Below, piece by piece: positions 32,529 through 41,555 of a stretch of 64,000 bases of DNA; the first letter of the stretch is position 1, and each line of letters begins with the position of its first letter. Source of the DNA: Streptomyces sp. CA-210063 (lineage in GTDB: Bacteria; Actinomycetota; Actinomycetes; Streptomycetales; Streptomycetaceae); assembly GCF_024612015.1 (NCBI RefSeq), contig NZ_CP102512.1, forward strand, positions 4,588,001 to 4,652,000, given 5' to 3'. The position numbers and the translations under genes are program-made. The notes under the pieces were generated by a model, which made no database searches, was not told where the DNA came from, and worked only from the letters and a program-made list of their open reading frames with translations.

Positions 32529-33851
32529 ATGGGAGACGCACCGAAGACACTGCTGAAGGTGCTGTGTGATCGGGACAGGATTTCCTACAGCAAGTTCGAG
32601 GAAATGTTCACCGACATCGGTAGGCGTCTCTTCGGGCCGGATACCAGCAACCCAACCTGCGGTGAGACACAATTCCGGCGCTGGACAGCTGGCAAACTCG
32701 TAACGCTGCCTGGCCCCAAGACCTGCCGGATCCTCACCACCATGTGGCCTGGCTACACAGCAGAGCAGTTGTTCGGGCCGCCCCCGGAGATCGATCCCCA
32801 GGCACCCGCGTTTGACCTGGAAGAGCGAGTTCGAATGACCGCACGTAAAGCACACGAAGGCGCCGACGCATCGTCGTCGTCTATCTCCGACCACACCATC
32901 GACGAACTGCGCGACCGAGTGGTGGGCCTCGCCCACAGCTACCACCGCCTGTCGGCGGCTAAGGCGTTCGAGCAGGCCGAAGGCCTTCACAACGAGATCG
33001 ATCGCCACCGCGGCAGGACCAGGGTTCCAGTCCAGGAACAGGCGCTGATGATCCTGAACGGCCAGACGGCCGCGCTGCTGTCCGTCGCCGCCTTCGACCT
33101 GGGCTACCTCTCCAGCGCCCGCACGTTCGCCCGCACTGCCGCCCTGTACGGCGAGAATTCACGGTTCACGCCTCTGCGTGCCTACGCCGACGGCACCATG
33201 GCGTACATCGCTTACCACACCGGCGATACGACGGAGGCGGTAGCGAAGGCCAACCAGGCCCTGTCGTACGGAGGCCTCGGTGACGTCGCTCAGCGGCGCC
33301 TCCACGCCATCCAGGCGCGCTCGTACGCTCACCTCGGCGACTGGGACTCCGCGCACCGCGCCATGCAGCTGTCCCAGGAGGGCGACCAGAACCGCCGAGA
33401 CGATCTACACGATGCCGTGGGCGGAGAATTCGGCTTCAGCGAAGAGCGCCTGGCCATGTCCAACAGCACCACAGCACTGCTCGTCGGCGACCCGGCACAG
33501 GCCGAGACCTCAGCGCGGCGCGCGCTGGCGCTCCTTGAGCAGAGGCCACAGGGCGATCAGTCCTCGCACGTTCGAGCCAGCGCCGCTGCGGACATCGCGC
33601 AGGCCCGTCTCCTGGACGATGACGTCGATGGCGCTGCCGAGGCGCTCACACCGGTCTGGGACGTGCCCGTCGAGCAGCGCAACACAGGCATCGTCCTCCG
33701 AACAGCCCGCATCGGCCGGACCCTAGCCCGGCCGGGCTACCATGGTGCCGTGCTACCCACCCAACTGCGGGAACAAATCGAGGAGTTCACCCGACTCTCG
33801 CCACCGTACCGGCTCGGCCCGTCGGTGAGTCTCCTCGCCATCGAAGGCTGA
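32529..33851 (+). CDS. NsdA-like TPR transcriptional regulator
   Basis: The 440-residue product starts at ATG 32529 with AGGGGGCGG just upstream. The N-terminus (about 1-75) resembles the degenerate HTH of NsdA-type Streptomyces regulators ('ISYSKFEEMF...TQFRRWTAGKLVTLPGPKTCRIL'). The rest is a chain of TPR-like helices ('SAARTFARTAALYGENSRFTPLRAYADGTMAYIAYHTGDTTEAV' type units). NsdA-like proteins restrain sporulation and antibiotic production. The repeats upstream suggest autoregulation. It is convergent with the SDR gene, whose stop follows directly. Confidence 0.72.
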   Translation: MGDAPKTLLKVLCDRDRISYSKFEEMFTDIGRRLFGPDTSNPTCGETQFRRWTAGKLVTLPGPKTCRILTTMWPGYTAEQLFGPPPEIDPQAPAFDLEERVRMTARKAHEGADASSSSISDHTIDELRDRVVGLAHSYHRLSAAKAFEQAEGLHNEIDRHRGRTRVPVQEQALMILNGQTAALLSVAAFDLGYLSSARTFARTAALYGENSRFTPLRAYADGTMAYIAYHTGDTTEAVAKANQALSYGGLGDVAQRRLHAIQARSYAHLGDWDSAHRAMQLSQEGDQNRRDDLHDAVGGEFGFSEERLAMSNSTTALLVGDPAQAETSARRALALLEQRPQGDQSSHVRASAAADIAQARLLDDDVDGAAEALTPVWDVPVEQRNTGIVLRTARIGRTLARPGYHGAVLPTQLREQIEEFTRLSPPYRLGPSVSLLAIEG

Positions 33852-34865
33852 TCACAGCGAGACGAGGAGCTTCGCTTCCTTCTCTGGGGCGATCCCGTGC
33901 TCTGCCCACCGTGGGTGGTCCACGGGACGCCCGTCTGCCGCCCACCAACGCCACGTGTCGCGGATGGTCGCCGCGATCGGACGGCAGTTCAGGCCAGCGG
34001 CGACGGCCCGGCTGGAGTCAACCGCCCACACGCCGGCGTGCGTACGCCACAACGGAAGTTCCGTCCACTGCGCTACGCCATGCTCCTTGAGAACCTCGGG
34101 ATCCACCCACACCGGAGTCGCTGTGCTGTCTGTGGCGGCCAAGCATCCGCTGACGAACTCCTCAAAGGAGGTCCCCTCCGGGTGGGTGACGTTGTATCCG
34201 CCGGTGGTTGTGCTCGCCGCCTGATCCAGGGCGAACTGGGCCACATCACGGACGTCGACGGGTTGAATGCGCTGCTTGGCCGGGGCCGGGGCAACAAACC
34301 TCCCGCCGCGCTTCACCCGCTCCAGCCACCAAGGCAGACGGCCCACGTACTCGCCGGGTCCGAGGATCACACCGGGCCGCAGGAAGACCGCTGAGTTCCC
34401 GAACGCCTCAGTGACCGCTCGCTCTCCGCCCGCCTTCTGAAACCCGTACTTGGTGGGGCTGCCGTACTCGCCGGTGAACCCGTACGCCTCGTCTGCGTCG
34501 GGCGGACACTCCAACAACGGGGAGGCGTCGGTCAGGGCCTGATGCGGCCAGCCCTCGTACACGGACACCGTCGAGATGTGGACCCACCGCCGGGCCTGAC
34601 CGCGAAGGGTCGTGGTGGCCAGAAGGACATCGCGCGGTGCGAGTTCCGAGCTGGAGGTATCGATCACGGCGTCCCAAGGGCCGTGTCCGGCCAGCTCACG
34701 AAGGTCCGCTTGCACGGTTCGGTCCCCATGTACCGGCTCCACCCCCGCCACATCTTGGCCAGAGCGCCCCCGGTTGAAGGTTGTGACCTGCCATCCTCTC
34801 GCCATCGCCTGTTCAGCGATGGCCTTGCCCAAGAACCACGTTCCACCCAGCAGCAGAATCCTCAT
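33852..34865 (-). CDS. Extended SDR / NAD-dependent epimerase-reductase
   Basis: The 337-residue protein opens with the Rossmann motif LLLGGTWFLGKAIAE (residues 4-18) and has the HISTVSVYEGW and YGSPTKYGFQKAGGE segments with the SDR active-site Tyr-Lys and Ser. 'RPGVILGPGEYVGR' is typical of extended SDR sugar-nucleotide or isoflavone-reductase-like enzymes. It is monocistronic. The substrate is not identified. Its stop codon adjoins that of the convergent TPR regulator. Confidence 0.78.
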   Translation of the reverse strand: MRILLLGGTWFLGKAIAEQAMARGWQVTTFNRGRSGQDVAGVEPVHGDRTVQADLRELAGHGPWDAVIDTSSSELAPRDVLLATTTLRGQARRWVHISTVSVYEGWPHQALTDASPLLECPPDADEAYGFTGEYGSPTKYGFQKAGGERAVTEAFGNSAVFLRPGVILGPGEYVGRLPWWLERVKRGGRFVAPAPAKQRIQPVDVRDVAQFALDQAASTTTGGYNVTHPEGTSFEEFVSGCLAATDSTATPVWVDPEVLKEHGVAQWTELPLWRTHAGVWAVDSSRAVAAGLNCRPIAATIRDTWRWWAADGRPVDHPRWAEHGIAPEKEAKLLVSL

Positions 34866-35059
34866 GCCCCTGATCCTGCCTGCCCGAGGTGGGCTAGCGA
34901 AAGCCGGACCTCGCTGAGCTTGCGTTGCCAGGAGCCGAGAACGGCGGTCGACCTCGGTCCAGTTGGAGCCGGGACCCTTACGACGTTACGCACGTCCTTG
35001 ACGGAGGGTCGGCCGAATTCGCCAGAGACTACAGCGAAATGACCAGCCGTTGGTGTTCG

Positions 35060-35674
35060 CTAAGGAACGGTCCACTCGACAGGACCCGGAGCGCCCTCAT
35101 ATTCGTACAAGATCCGCTCCGCTCGCTGGCCCGCGGTTACCGGAAACATAATCTTGCCACGTACGCAGGTTCCAGCCCTGACTACTACATCCATGGGGAA
35201 CCCTGCCTTTGCACTTTGGGGGTCGAAATCCGGCCCGCCAGCGATCTGTATTCGGTCACCATCGGCGAAAATCAGCGACCAAGGGTACTGGGAGACGGTG
35301 ATCGAGGGACCCTTGTCGTTGCAGACTTCGGCTTCGATCTTCGCCCACTCATACTCGGTCCCGTCACCTTCTTCGAGCGGCTCAACGCCGTGGGCGGGCT
35401 GCTGATAGCTGAGGGCTGTTGTTCTGCCGGTGGCGGAAGTGCCGTCGTCACCGACCGCCCTTCCCCAAGCTTCTCCTAGTGACAGGCGGGCTATTGGGGT
35501 AGTGCTGGGCACCGGGGGCCCGGTGATGTTGTCAGGCGCAGGCTCCGCATCTGATGATCCACTGCTGTCTGAGAGGGCAGCGAGAACCAGGGCAAAGAGA
35601 AGGGCGAGGACTAGAACCAGAGCAAGGGCGAGCACTGAGATCGCAAGCGCGATAGCGGCTGAACGGATGCGCAA
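35060..35674 (-). CDS. Membrane-anchored secreted protein
   Basis: The 204-residue protein has an N-terminal hydrophobic segment at residues 7-34, rich in Ala, Leu and Val, then an acidic Ser/Asp/Pro linker (SDSSGSSDAEPAPDN). The outer part (about 70-204) is beta-rich with single cysteines at about 118 and 170, resembling DUF4352-type extracellular domains of actinobacteria. The anchor lacks a lipobox Cys, so it is a type II-like membrane anchor or uncleaved signal. Function is unknown. It may be surface-exposed. Confidence 0.65.
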   Translation of the reverse strand: MRIRSAAIALAISVLALALVLVLALLFALVLAALSDSSGSSDAEPAPDNITGPPVPSTTPIARLSLGEAWGRAVGDDGTSATGRTTALSYQQPAHGVEPLEEGDGTEYEWAKIEAEVCNDKGPSITVSQYPWSLIFADGDRIQIAGGPDFDPQSAKAGFPMDVVVRAGTCVRGKIMFPVTAGQRAERILYEYEGAPGPVEWTVP

Positions 35675-35731
35675 TTCGCCTCCCGGCCCTGCGTCGGCGA
35701 CCGAATAGCCAGATTCCCTTTTCCTGGCCCG

Positions 35732-36040
35732 TCAATCGACTGGTGCTGGTGGCGGCGTTGCGGGTTGCTGCGGCTGGCGGACGGTATGCCTGGCCATGAT
35801 CAGCGCGGCAATCCCACCGCATAGCCCCCCGGCTGCGCTGATCAATCCAGCTATCGCAGTGATCAGGATTACGATGCCGCCGCCCGAGCCGGTACCTTCG
35901 TCAGGGTTCGTTGACAAGGGGGTGCCGCCTCCGTAGAGGATCGTACCTCCGACCATGAACGCGCCGACAATCACTGCCGTTATAGAACCGACTGCAACGC
36001 GGCGAATCTTCTGTTTCCTACGGTGATCTGCGTTGGTCAT
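35732..36040 (-). CDS. Small two-TM membrane protein
   Basis: I start at ATG 36040, preceded by a run of G (GGGGGGG), giving 102 residues. Two hydrophobic segments are visible at about 15-36 and 52-78, separated by a Gly/Ser/Asp-rich loop and followed by a Pro/Gln-rich tail. It is the last gene of the large cargo block before the phage minor head gene resumes 183 bases to the right. No family was recognised. Confidence 0.6.
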   Translation of the reverse strand: MTNADHRRKQKIRRVAVGSITAVIVGAFMVGGTILYGGGTPLSTNPDEGTGSGGGIVILITAIAGLISAAGGLCGGIAALIMARHTVRQPQQPATPPPAPVD

Positions 36041-36223
36041 GCGGTCCCCCCCCTCACCAGCTTCCATGATGCCTTGGCGGCTAAGCTGCGCGAGAGCTTT
36101 TGACGGGATTGAGGACTGATGAGGTGCAGTGATTGCGGACATCGGCAAGACCGGCCGGTGGCGTGACTCCATCGTGCACTCGATACTTGATCAAGAATGG
36201 CGTGATCTCCGGGCCGGCCGATC

Positions 36224-37036
36224 CTAAGGAAGGTGATCGGGGCGCGGCCCGAAGGCGCGAAGGCACCGCGGGTGGGAAATCGGCCACTCGGCGGCCTCCT
36301 CCACAGTGCGCACGGTGCGGTTGGCCTTGTCGGGGTCCCGGTGGCTGGTCCATCCGCAGTCGGACCCGTCGAAGACCTCGACGTGGGTGACGCCGGCCTC
36401 GCGGCTCTTGTTCAGTGTGCCCGTGTTGTACGCGACCGCGCTCTTGGCGAGGGTGGCTGCCTCGGCCCACGCCCGGACCGGAACTCGTGCCCCGTTGCGG
36501 TACACGACGCGCGTGAGGGACTGGGTGGCCAGTTCATCCGCCAGTTGCTTCGCGGCCTGACGGGCGGTGGTGTTCCCAGCGGCCAGGAGCGGCACCTCCT
36601 TGCGGGCCGCCGCTCGCGCGGCGCGATACCACTGCTCGGCCATCCGCTCTGCTTCCTGGGATCGGCGTAGGAAGTCGCCGTACGTGTCGGAGGCGAGAGA
36701 CTGAAGCGCGTCCACATGGGGTTGCGTCCACGTCCATGTGCTCCCGCCTACAGCCTCGGCGGCGGCTCGGGCCCCCTGGTCGTACAGGTGGGGCAGCTGT
36801 CGCTGTACGAATGCTCGGGCCTCGGTATCAACGCGGGCGCGGAAGTCGGTGATGGCGTCCTTGAACTCGTCCAAGGACGCCAGGACGTACGGCAGTCGCC
36901 AGCGAGCCACGATGCCGGCGATCACGGCCTGCTGCCTGTCGGCGAGGCGCTGCCATGCGTCATCCAGGACCGCGGCGACCCGGCGTGCAACTTCCTCCGG
37001 GTCACCTGGAGTCAGAGGGGGCCACTCGTACGGCAT
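36224..37036 (-). CDS. MuF-like minor head protein
   Basis: The 270-residue product has the C-terminal pattern of phage minor capsid / MuF-like proteins: 'LADELATQSLTRVVYRNGARVPVRAWAEAATLAKSAVAYNTGTLNKSREAGVTHVEVFDGSDCGWTSHRDPDKANRTVRTVEEAAEWPISHPRCLRAF' with the conserved Cys, His and HPxC motifs. It starts five bases after the preceding gene. Such proteins enter the head through the portal or act as injected proteins. The next gene to the left in the phage order is missing because the 25-kb cargo block follows. Confidence 0.8.
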   Translation of the reverse strand: MPYEWPPLTPGDPEEVARRVAAVLDDAWQRLADRQQAVIAGIVARWRLPYVLASLDEFKDAITDFRARVDTEARAFVQRQLPHLYDQGARAAAEAVGGSTWTWTQPHVDALQSLASDTYGDFLRRSQEAERMAEQWYRAARAAARKEVPLLAAGNTTARQAAKQLADELATQSLTRVVYRNGARVPVRAWAEAATLAKSAVAYNTGTLNKSREAGVTHVEVFDGSDCGWTSHRDPDKANRTVRTVEEAAEWPISHPRCLRAFGPRPDHLP

Positions 37037-37040
37037 CAGG

Positions 37041-37370
37041 TCACCGCCTCCATCCCGGCGGCCTGATCGGCACGGGGGTCAGTACGGGCACGCCGTCTTC
37101 GAAAACAGCTTCTTCGTCGGGCCCCACGATGTCGTTGAGCGCGGCGATATGGCGTTCCGTGCCGGTCAGGTTGTTGGACTGGTCGAGGGTGACGACGCCG
37201 TCCACCGTCATGCGCAGGGGATCGGCGAGGAGTGCAGCACGGCGCTCGGCGAGGACCTCCAGGGCCACCGCGCGCGCGGTGCCGAGCCGCGTGTAGCGCG
37301 CTTCGAGGTCGGTCGTGTCGGTGCTGGGGCCGAGCTGGGCGAGCAGCCAGGCCTCTACGGTGGCGTCCAC
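37041..37370 (-). CDS. Head completion-region protein
   Basis: The 109-residue product starts with GTG 37370 and ends five bases before the MuF-like gene. It is mainly helical (ARYTRLGTARAVALEVLAERRAALLADPLRM) with a strand-rich C-terminus ending PIRPPGWRR. Its place between capsid and MuF-like genes is where small head-tail adaptors or head-completion proteins are encoded. No specific family was recognised, so this is a positional call. Confidence 0.6.
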   Translation of the reverse strand: MDATVEAWLLAQLGPSTDTTDLEARYTRLGTARAVALEVLAERRAALLADPLRMTVDGVVTLDQSNNLTGTERHIAALNDIVGPDEEAVFEDGVPVLTPVPIRPPGWRR

Positions 37371-37490
37371 GAAGGGCTCCAGGGGTGATTGGCGCGAGGC
37401 CCAGCGCCTCGTGGTGCTGGGCCTCGTCGTCGGGACTACCGGGCATCAAGCCATCGGATGGTGGTCACGTCTCCGCGAGCGTGCGGGAAC

Positions 37491-37841
<351 letters not shown>

Positions 37842-37853
37842 GGACAGCCCCTC

Positions 37854-38897
37854 TTAGAAGACGGTCGCGGCGATGTGGATGTCCGGCACGTAGAGCACGG
37901 GCATCGCGGCGGCGGCGGAGATCGTGGACAGCTGGACCGGGGTGCGCGTCTGTACGTGGGAGGTGACCACGATGCCGGGGGCCTGTTCGGCGGTGATGAC
38001 GCCCTTGCCTCGCAGCTCGATCGCCTCGGCGGTCAGACCGTACTGGGTCTCGCCCCACTGCTCACGGCGTGGCGGGATCATCGCCCACAGGGACTCCGGG
38101 GTCGTACGGACCAGGTTGTCGCTGCTGTCGTACACCTGCACGTCGTAGGTGCTGACCGGGGGCAGGTTGTACTTGGCACGGACCCGGTTGACCTCCTCCG
38201 GCGCGAGCATCCCGGTCGGGATCTGGTCGGTGGACGGCGAGTTGTGGAACGCAGCTCGGTACTCCGACGTGGAGCCGAGCAGGGACAGCGCCTTCTCCGA
38301 GGTGATGACCCGCTCCGGGCGCGGTGCGCCGATGCTCTTCAGGTACTGGATCCAGGCCAGCTCGTCCGTGATCGGGCTGGCTGTGCCGGACTGGGACCAC
38401 GGCACGGCGACCGTCGGCCGGTTGGCGGCCGGCACCCGCCAGTCAACGTCGAGGGCGACGCCGGGCAGGGAGACAACGCCGGTGGACAGCATCTGCCCGG
38501 CGGCGATCTCCATGGCAGCCTTCGTGGCCTCCACATGCTGCTCGATGTCGTCATACAGCAGGTCGAGGAACTCGCTGGTGTCCTGGCCTCGGTCGACGGC
38601 GGACAGGATGATCTGGAGCTCAGAGAACGGCAACTCCTGACCGACCCAGGGCAGCATCCCCTCGTTGATGACCTGCTCGGCACGCCGCTTCGCGAGCGCC
38701 GGCGCAGCTTCCCACGCACGGAACCGTGCCGCGTTCACGCGCCGCTTGCTGCTCTTCGTACGGAACTTGACGTTGTCGATGTTCCGTTCGGCGAAGACCT
38801 CGCGTGTGAGGAGGTAGTCCTCGGGCGTGGTGATCGCTCGGATGAATGCCTGGATGTCCTCGGCGACGATCGCTTCGAGGAGCTTCTCAAGAGCCAT
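37854..38897 (-). CDS. Major capsid protein, lambda gpE family
   Basis: The 347-residue product shows the lambda gpE-type profile: an N-terminal arm with 'AEDIQAFIRAITTPEDYLLTREVF', 'ILSAVDRGQD' and 'YDDIEQHVEATKAAMEIAAGQMLSTGVVSLPG' (about 105-140), then a core with 'GAPRPERVITSEKALSLLG' and 'YNLPPVSTYDVQVYDSSDNLVRTTPESLWAMIPP'. It lies beside a lambda D-like decoration gene, as in lambda-like head modules. It would assemble the procapsid with the scaffold encoded upstream. The name is well supported by pattern and order. Confidence 0.85.
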   Translation of the reverse strand: MALEKLLEAIVAEDIQAFIRAITTPEDYLLTREVFAERNIDNVKFRTKSSKRRVNAARFRAWEAAPALAKRRAEQVINEGMLPWVGQELPFSELQIILSAVDRGQDTSEFLDLLYDDIEQHVEATKAAMEIAAGQMLSTGVVSLPGVALDVDWRVPAANRPTVAVPWSQSGTASPITDELAWIQYLKSIGAPRPERVITSEKALSLLGSTSEYRAAFHNSPSTDQIPTGMLAPEEVNRVRAKYNLPPVSTYDVQVYDSSDNLVRTTPESLWAMIPPRREQWGETQYGLTAEAIELRGKGVITAEQAPGIVVTSHVQTRTPVQLSTISAAAAMPVLYVPDIHIAATVF

Positions 38898-38911
38898 CGG
38901 GTCCTACCTCC

Positions 38912-39325
38912 TTACCGGTAGTGGATGAACGCGGTGGTCGACGCGGCGGCCGGGGCCGTGAAGGTGACGGGCAGCTTCGACGCGTACACCTCGCCGCGCC
39001 ACAGCAGCGCCCCCGCGGTCTTCGCCGACCCGGGCGTGAAGGCTGTCTCGGCGACGAGGAACCCAGCGAGGATCTGGGTGCCGTCGCTGGCCGCGGAGTT
39101 GTAGGGCGCGTACAGGCCGGAGGTGGTGATCTTGCCGAGCGGAAGCCCGCTCTTGATGATGTGGCGCGGCTGGTTGATCGTGCCCGCCGTGTAGTGAGTG
39201 CCCGCCGTGAGCTTGCTGGTGTCGATGGGGATCGTCTGCGCTTCGTGGACACCGTCCAGCGAAGCCAGCCATGTCCGGTCGTCGGCGACCGTCTGAGTGG
39301 TGGTGAGGACCTGGTAGTCGCTCAC
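38912..39325 (-). CDS. Head decoration protein, lambda gpD-like
   Basis: The 137-residue product starts with GTG 39325 (GGAG upstream) and carries the gpD-like pattern 'GTHYTAGTINQPRHIIKSGLPLGKITTSGLYAPYNSAASDGTQILAGFL' with the 'G-L-P-L-G', 'Y-P-Y-AADGT' features of trimeric decoration proteins. It directly precedes the capsid gene. It would bind the expanded head and stabilise it. A 276-base untranslated stretch with tandem repeats lies upstream. Confidence 0.85.
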   Translation of the reverse strand: MSDYQVLTTTQTVADDRTWLASLDGVHEAQTIPIDTSKLTAGTHYTAGTINQPRHIIKSGLPLGKITTSGLYAPYNSAASDGTQILAGFLVAETAFTPGSAKTAGALLWRGEVYASKLPVTFTAPAAASTTAFIHYR

Positions 39326-39390
39326 GATGTCTCCCTCGTGGGTGGGGATCGGGTTCCTCCCGCACCCGGCACAAGCGGCAGAGGGGCGGT

Positions 39391-39546
39391 GTCCACGAGG
39401 TGGCGGCCGGGCCGGCCAGGGCGTGGTCCCTGATCACAGCCCGACCGGCATCCGGAGGGCGTCCACGGATTTTGAGGCGGGCGTGGTCCCGCGATCACAG
39501 CCCTCGGCCAACTGGCCTGGGCGTCCACGGAGATGGGCGTGGTCCC
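39391..39546 (-). repeat. Three tandem stem-loop repeats between scaffold and decoration genes
   Basis: Three units each contain GGGCGTGGTCCC (419-430, 479-490, 535-546 offset by 39000) and GTCCACG (39391-39397, 39461-39467, 39523-39529). On the transcribed minus strand each unit gives CCACG and CGTGG separated by a variable loop, so three hairpins would form in the leader of the decoration gene. Two units also share GATCACAGCCC. No coding function is seen. Confidence 0.75.
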
Positions 39547-39601
39547 AGCCAACACGCCTACACAGGCGCGCGGTTGATGATTAGCGTATCCGCCATGGTG
39601 A

Positions 39602-40267
39602 TCAGTCGCTGAGGAAGCCTCGGCGCCGCGCCATGTCGAGACCGCCCTGACCGGCCTTGGCCGGGTTCTGTGGGGTGCGTGGCGGCCCGCCTGCCGGGGC
39701 ACCAGCCGGAGCGGGAGGAGGCGTCGTCTCCTTCGTGGCACCGAACAGGCCCGGCCTCCGCTCCTTCAGCGCAGCTGCTGCTTCATTGATGGCCTGCTCG
39801 TCGGCACCGGCCGGGACCGTGTTGCGCAGCAGGACCTCCGCGTCAACCAGGTCATCGCCCGTCGCCCCCAGGCCGACGAGAGCAGCACGCCTCTGCGCGA
39901 CCTGCTCACGCCGAGCGGCTGCCGCCTCCCTCGCCTCGGCGGCCGCGATCGCGTCGGTTGCGGCCTTCTCGCGCCGTTCCACCTCGGTCAGCGCGGCGTC
40001 CTCGGCCGCCTTGCGGGCATCCTCGACCTCCTTGGCCTTCGCCAGGGCCGCTGACAGATCGTCCGTCGACGTGAACCCCAGCTTGTCGAGGAGCGAACGT
40101 ACGCCGGCCCGTTCGCCCTGGGATTTCTCGCGGGCGAGGAGGTTCTTCAGCGTCTCCTGATCGGCCTCGATCTTCCCGGGAGACGGTGGGGCCGCAACGG
40201 GGGCCGGACCCGGGACGGGCGGGACAGACTCCGGGGCGGGCGGGTTGGACGGGTCGCGGTCGGGCAC
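39602..40267 (-). CDS. Capsid scaffolding protein
   Basis: I start at GTG 40267, preceded by GGAGG, giving 221 residues. A longer frame to 40315 is possible. The N-terminus is Pro/Ala-rich. Residues about 35-145 form a highly charged coiled coil (EEDARKAAEDAALTEVERREKAATDAIAAAEAREAAAARREQ type), and the C-terminus is Gly/Pro/Ala-rich with a basic end (ARRRGFLSD). This is the classical make-up of phage scaffolds, where the basic end binds capsid protein. It lies upstream of the decoration and capsid genes in the right order. Confidence 0.8.
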   Translation of the reverse strand: MPDRDPSNPPAPESVPPVPGPAPVAAPPSPGKIEADQETLKNLLAREKSQGERAGVRSLLDKLGFTSTDDLSAALAKAKEVEDARKAAEDAALTEVERREKAATDAIAAAEAREAAAARREQVAQRRAALVGLGATGDDLVDAEVLLRNTVPAGADEQAINEAAAALKERRPGLFGATKETTPPPAPAGAPAGGPPRTPQNPAKAGQGGLDMARRRGFLSD

Positions 40268-40478
40268 TGTGTCCTCCGAGCCAAAGCGCCCCCGCGCCAA
40301 GGCCAGTCTAGCCACCGTCGATCATGACGATTCGAGCGTTCTCGGCCCAGATCGTTTGTGGGTGAAGCAGTCCCTGAAGACCTCCGGCGCGCCACTGTCC
40401 GTGCGGCAGACGGTGTGGCAGGGCTTACGAAGGCGAACAGTTTCTGAGCAGTCCGGCGGCCTGACGTCCGCGATGATC

Positions 40479-41357
40479 TCAGTTGACGGCTTCCAGCCAG
40501 CGTTGCCTGGCTTCGTCCATCTCGCCGAGTGGCAGTATTTCTCTTCCGTCTGCGCAGGCACGCAGGAAGTGAACAGGCACTTCGTTATGCTCCACAGCAG
40601 ACATCCGTCTTTCCAAATCCTGATGATCGTCGGGTGAAAGATCCGGTGGCAGCTGTGTCCAATGGGTCGGGCGAGCAGCAAGCACTTGATTCAGTGTCAA
40701 GTTCTTCGCCCGTTTCATGTCGGCACCATACAGGTCTGCACCTTCGAGGTTGACCTCTTCCAAGTCGGCTTCATGCATGCAAGTATCGCCAAGCCAGGCT
40801 CCTTGCAACTGGCATCCCTCGAGGAATGCACCTTCCAACCGCGATGCACCCAGGTTCGCTCCCTCCAAGCGGGCATACTCCAGATAGGCACCGCGAAGGT
40901 CCGTACGACGCAAATCCACTCTGAAAGGTTCGTTGCGCTTGGGGCGCCGGCCAAGAACGATCAGAGCCGCCTTCACTGGTTCTGTTGGTCGGACCCTTTG
41001 GTCTAGGTGGTCGTCGGCTCCTCCGGCTGACACCGGAGCGTTCTCCCGTACGAACGCCGCCAGCAATTCCACAACCGTGGGCTGGATGCGCTCGGAGTCG
41101 AGCATAATTCCTTCCAGAGCATAGATGCCACCCAGCTGCTCAAAAGGTCGACGTGAAACCAGCTGCTCGATCGCTTTCGAGAAACGGTCGTTGAGCTCCT
41201 TTTCGCGCAAATGCTCCTCTGCCTCCCGTTTGAGGCGGAGGCTTCGAGCGGCGATGAAGACACCGAGTGCGAAGGAAGCTGCCGAAAGCAGGGTGGGAAT
41301 GGGGCCGACCGAGGTCGTTTTCTGGGTCGGCTGCCGCATGTCTTCTGGATGGGCCAT
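40479..41357 (-). CDS. Membrane pentapeptide-repeat protein
   Basis: I prefer ATG 41357 (GGAG seven bases upstream), giving 292 residues. A hydrophobic segment at about 20-40 is followed by a coiled region. Residues about 135-220 show pentapeptide repeats (A(D/N)LxX type: 'LRRTDLRGAYLEYARLEGANLGASRLEGAFLEGCQLQGAWL...ADLEEVNLEGADLYGAD'). Similar Streptomyces proteins are common and of unknown role, though some pentapeptide proteins bind DNA-modifying enzymes. It interrupts the phage head module between scaffold and portal and looks like cargo. Confidence 0.8.
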   Translation of the reverse strand: MAHPEDMRQPTQKTTSVGPIPTLLSAASFALGVFIAARSLRLKREAEEHLREKELNDRFSKAIEQLVSRRPFEQLGGIYALEGIMLDSERIQPTVVELLAAFVRENAPVSAGGADDHLDQRVRPTEPVKAALIVLGRRPKRNEPFRVDLRRTDLRGAYLEYARLEGANLGASRLEGAFLEGCQLQGAWLGDTCMHEADLEEVNLEGADLYGADMKRAKNLTLNQVLAARPTHWTQLPPDLSPDDHQDLERRMSAVEHNEVPVHFLRACADGREILPLGEMDEARQRWLEAVN

Positions 41358-41555
41358 GGGATGCTCCACTCGGACGAGCGATGATATGCAATGTCTATGT
41401 AGCGCAAAGTGACGCCGAGTCGGCCTCTTTTTTGGCTAGGCCGACAGTCCCGTCCACCTCTTCGACGACTAGACGCACGCCTCACGGTGCTGCGCAACTT
41501 GATCGGTCAAGACCGTACCGTCTGGTCGCCGCCATGACCCAGGCTCGGAGTTCCA

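Noticed and set aside
11307..36223. Attachment-site direct repeats at the edges of the 25-kb block
   Set aside because: I compared the two edge regions by eye and found no convincing shared core. An integrase gene was not seen in the block.
39391..39546. Possible CRISPR array
   Set aside because: There are only three units, the spacing is irregular (60 and 56 bases) and no cas gene is nearby.
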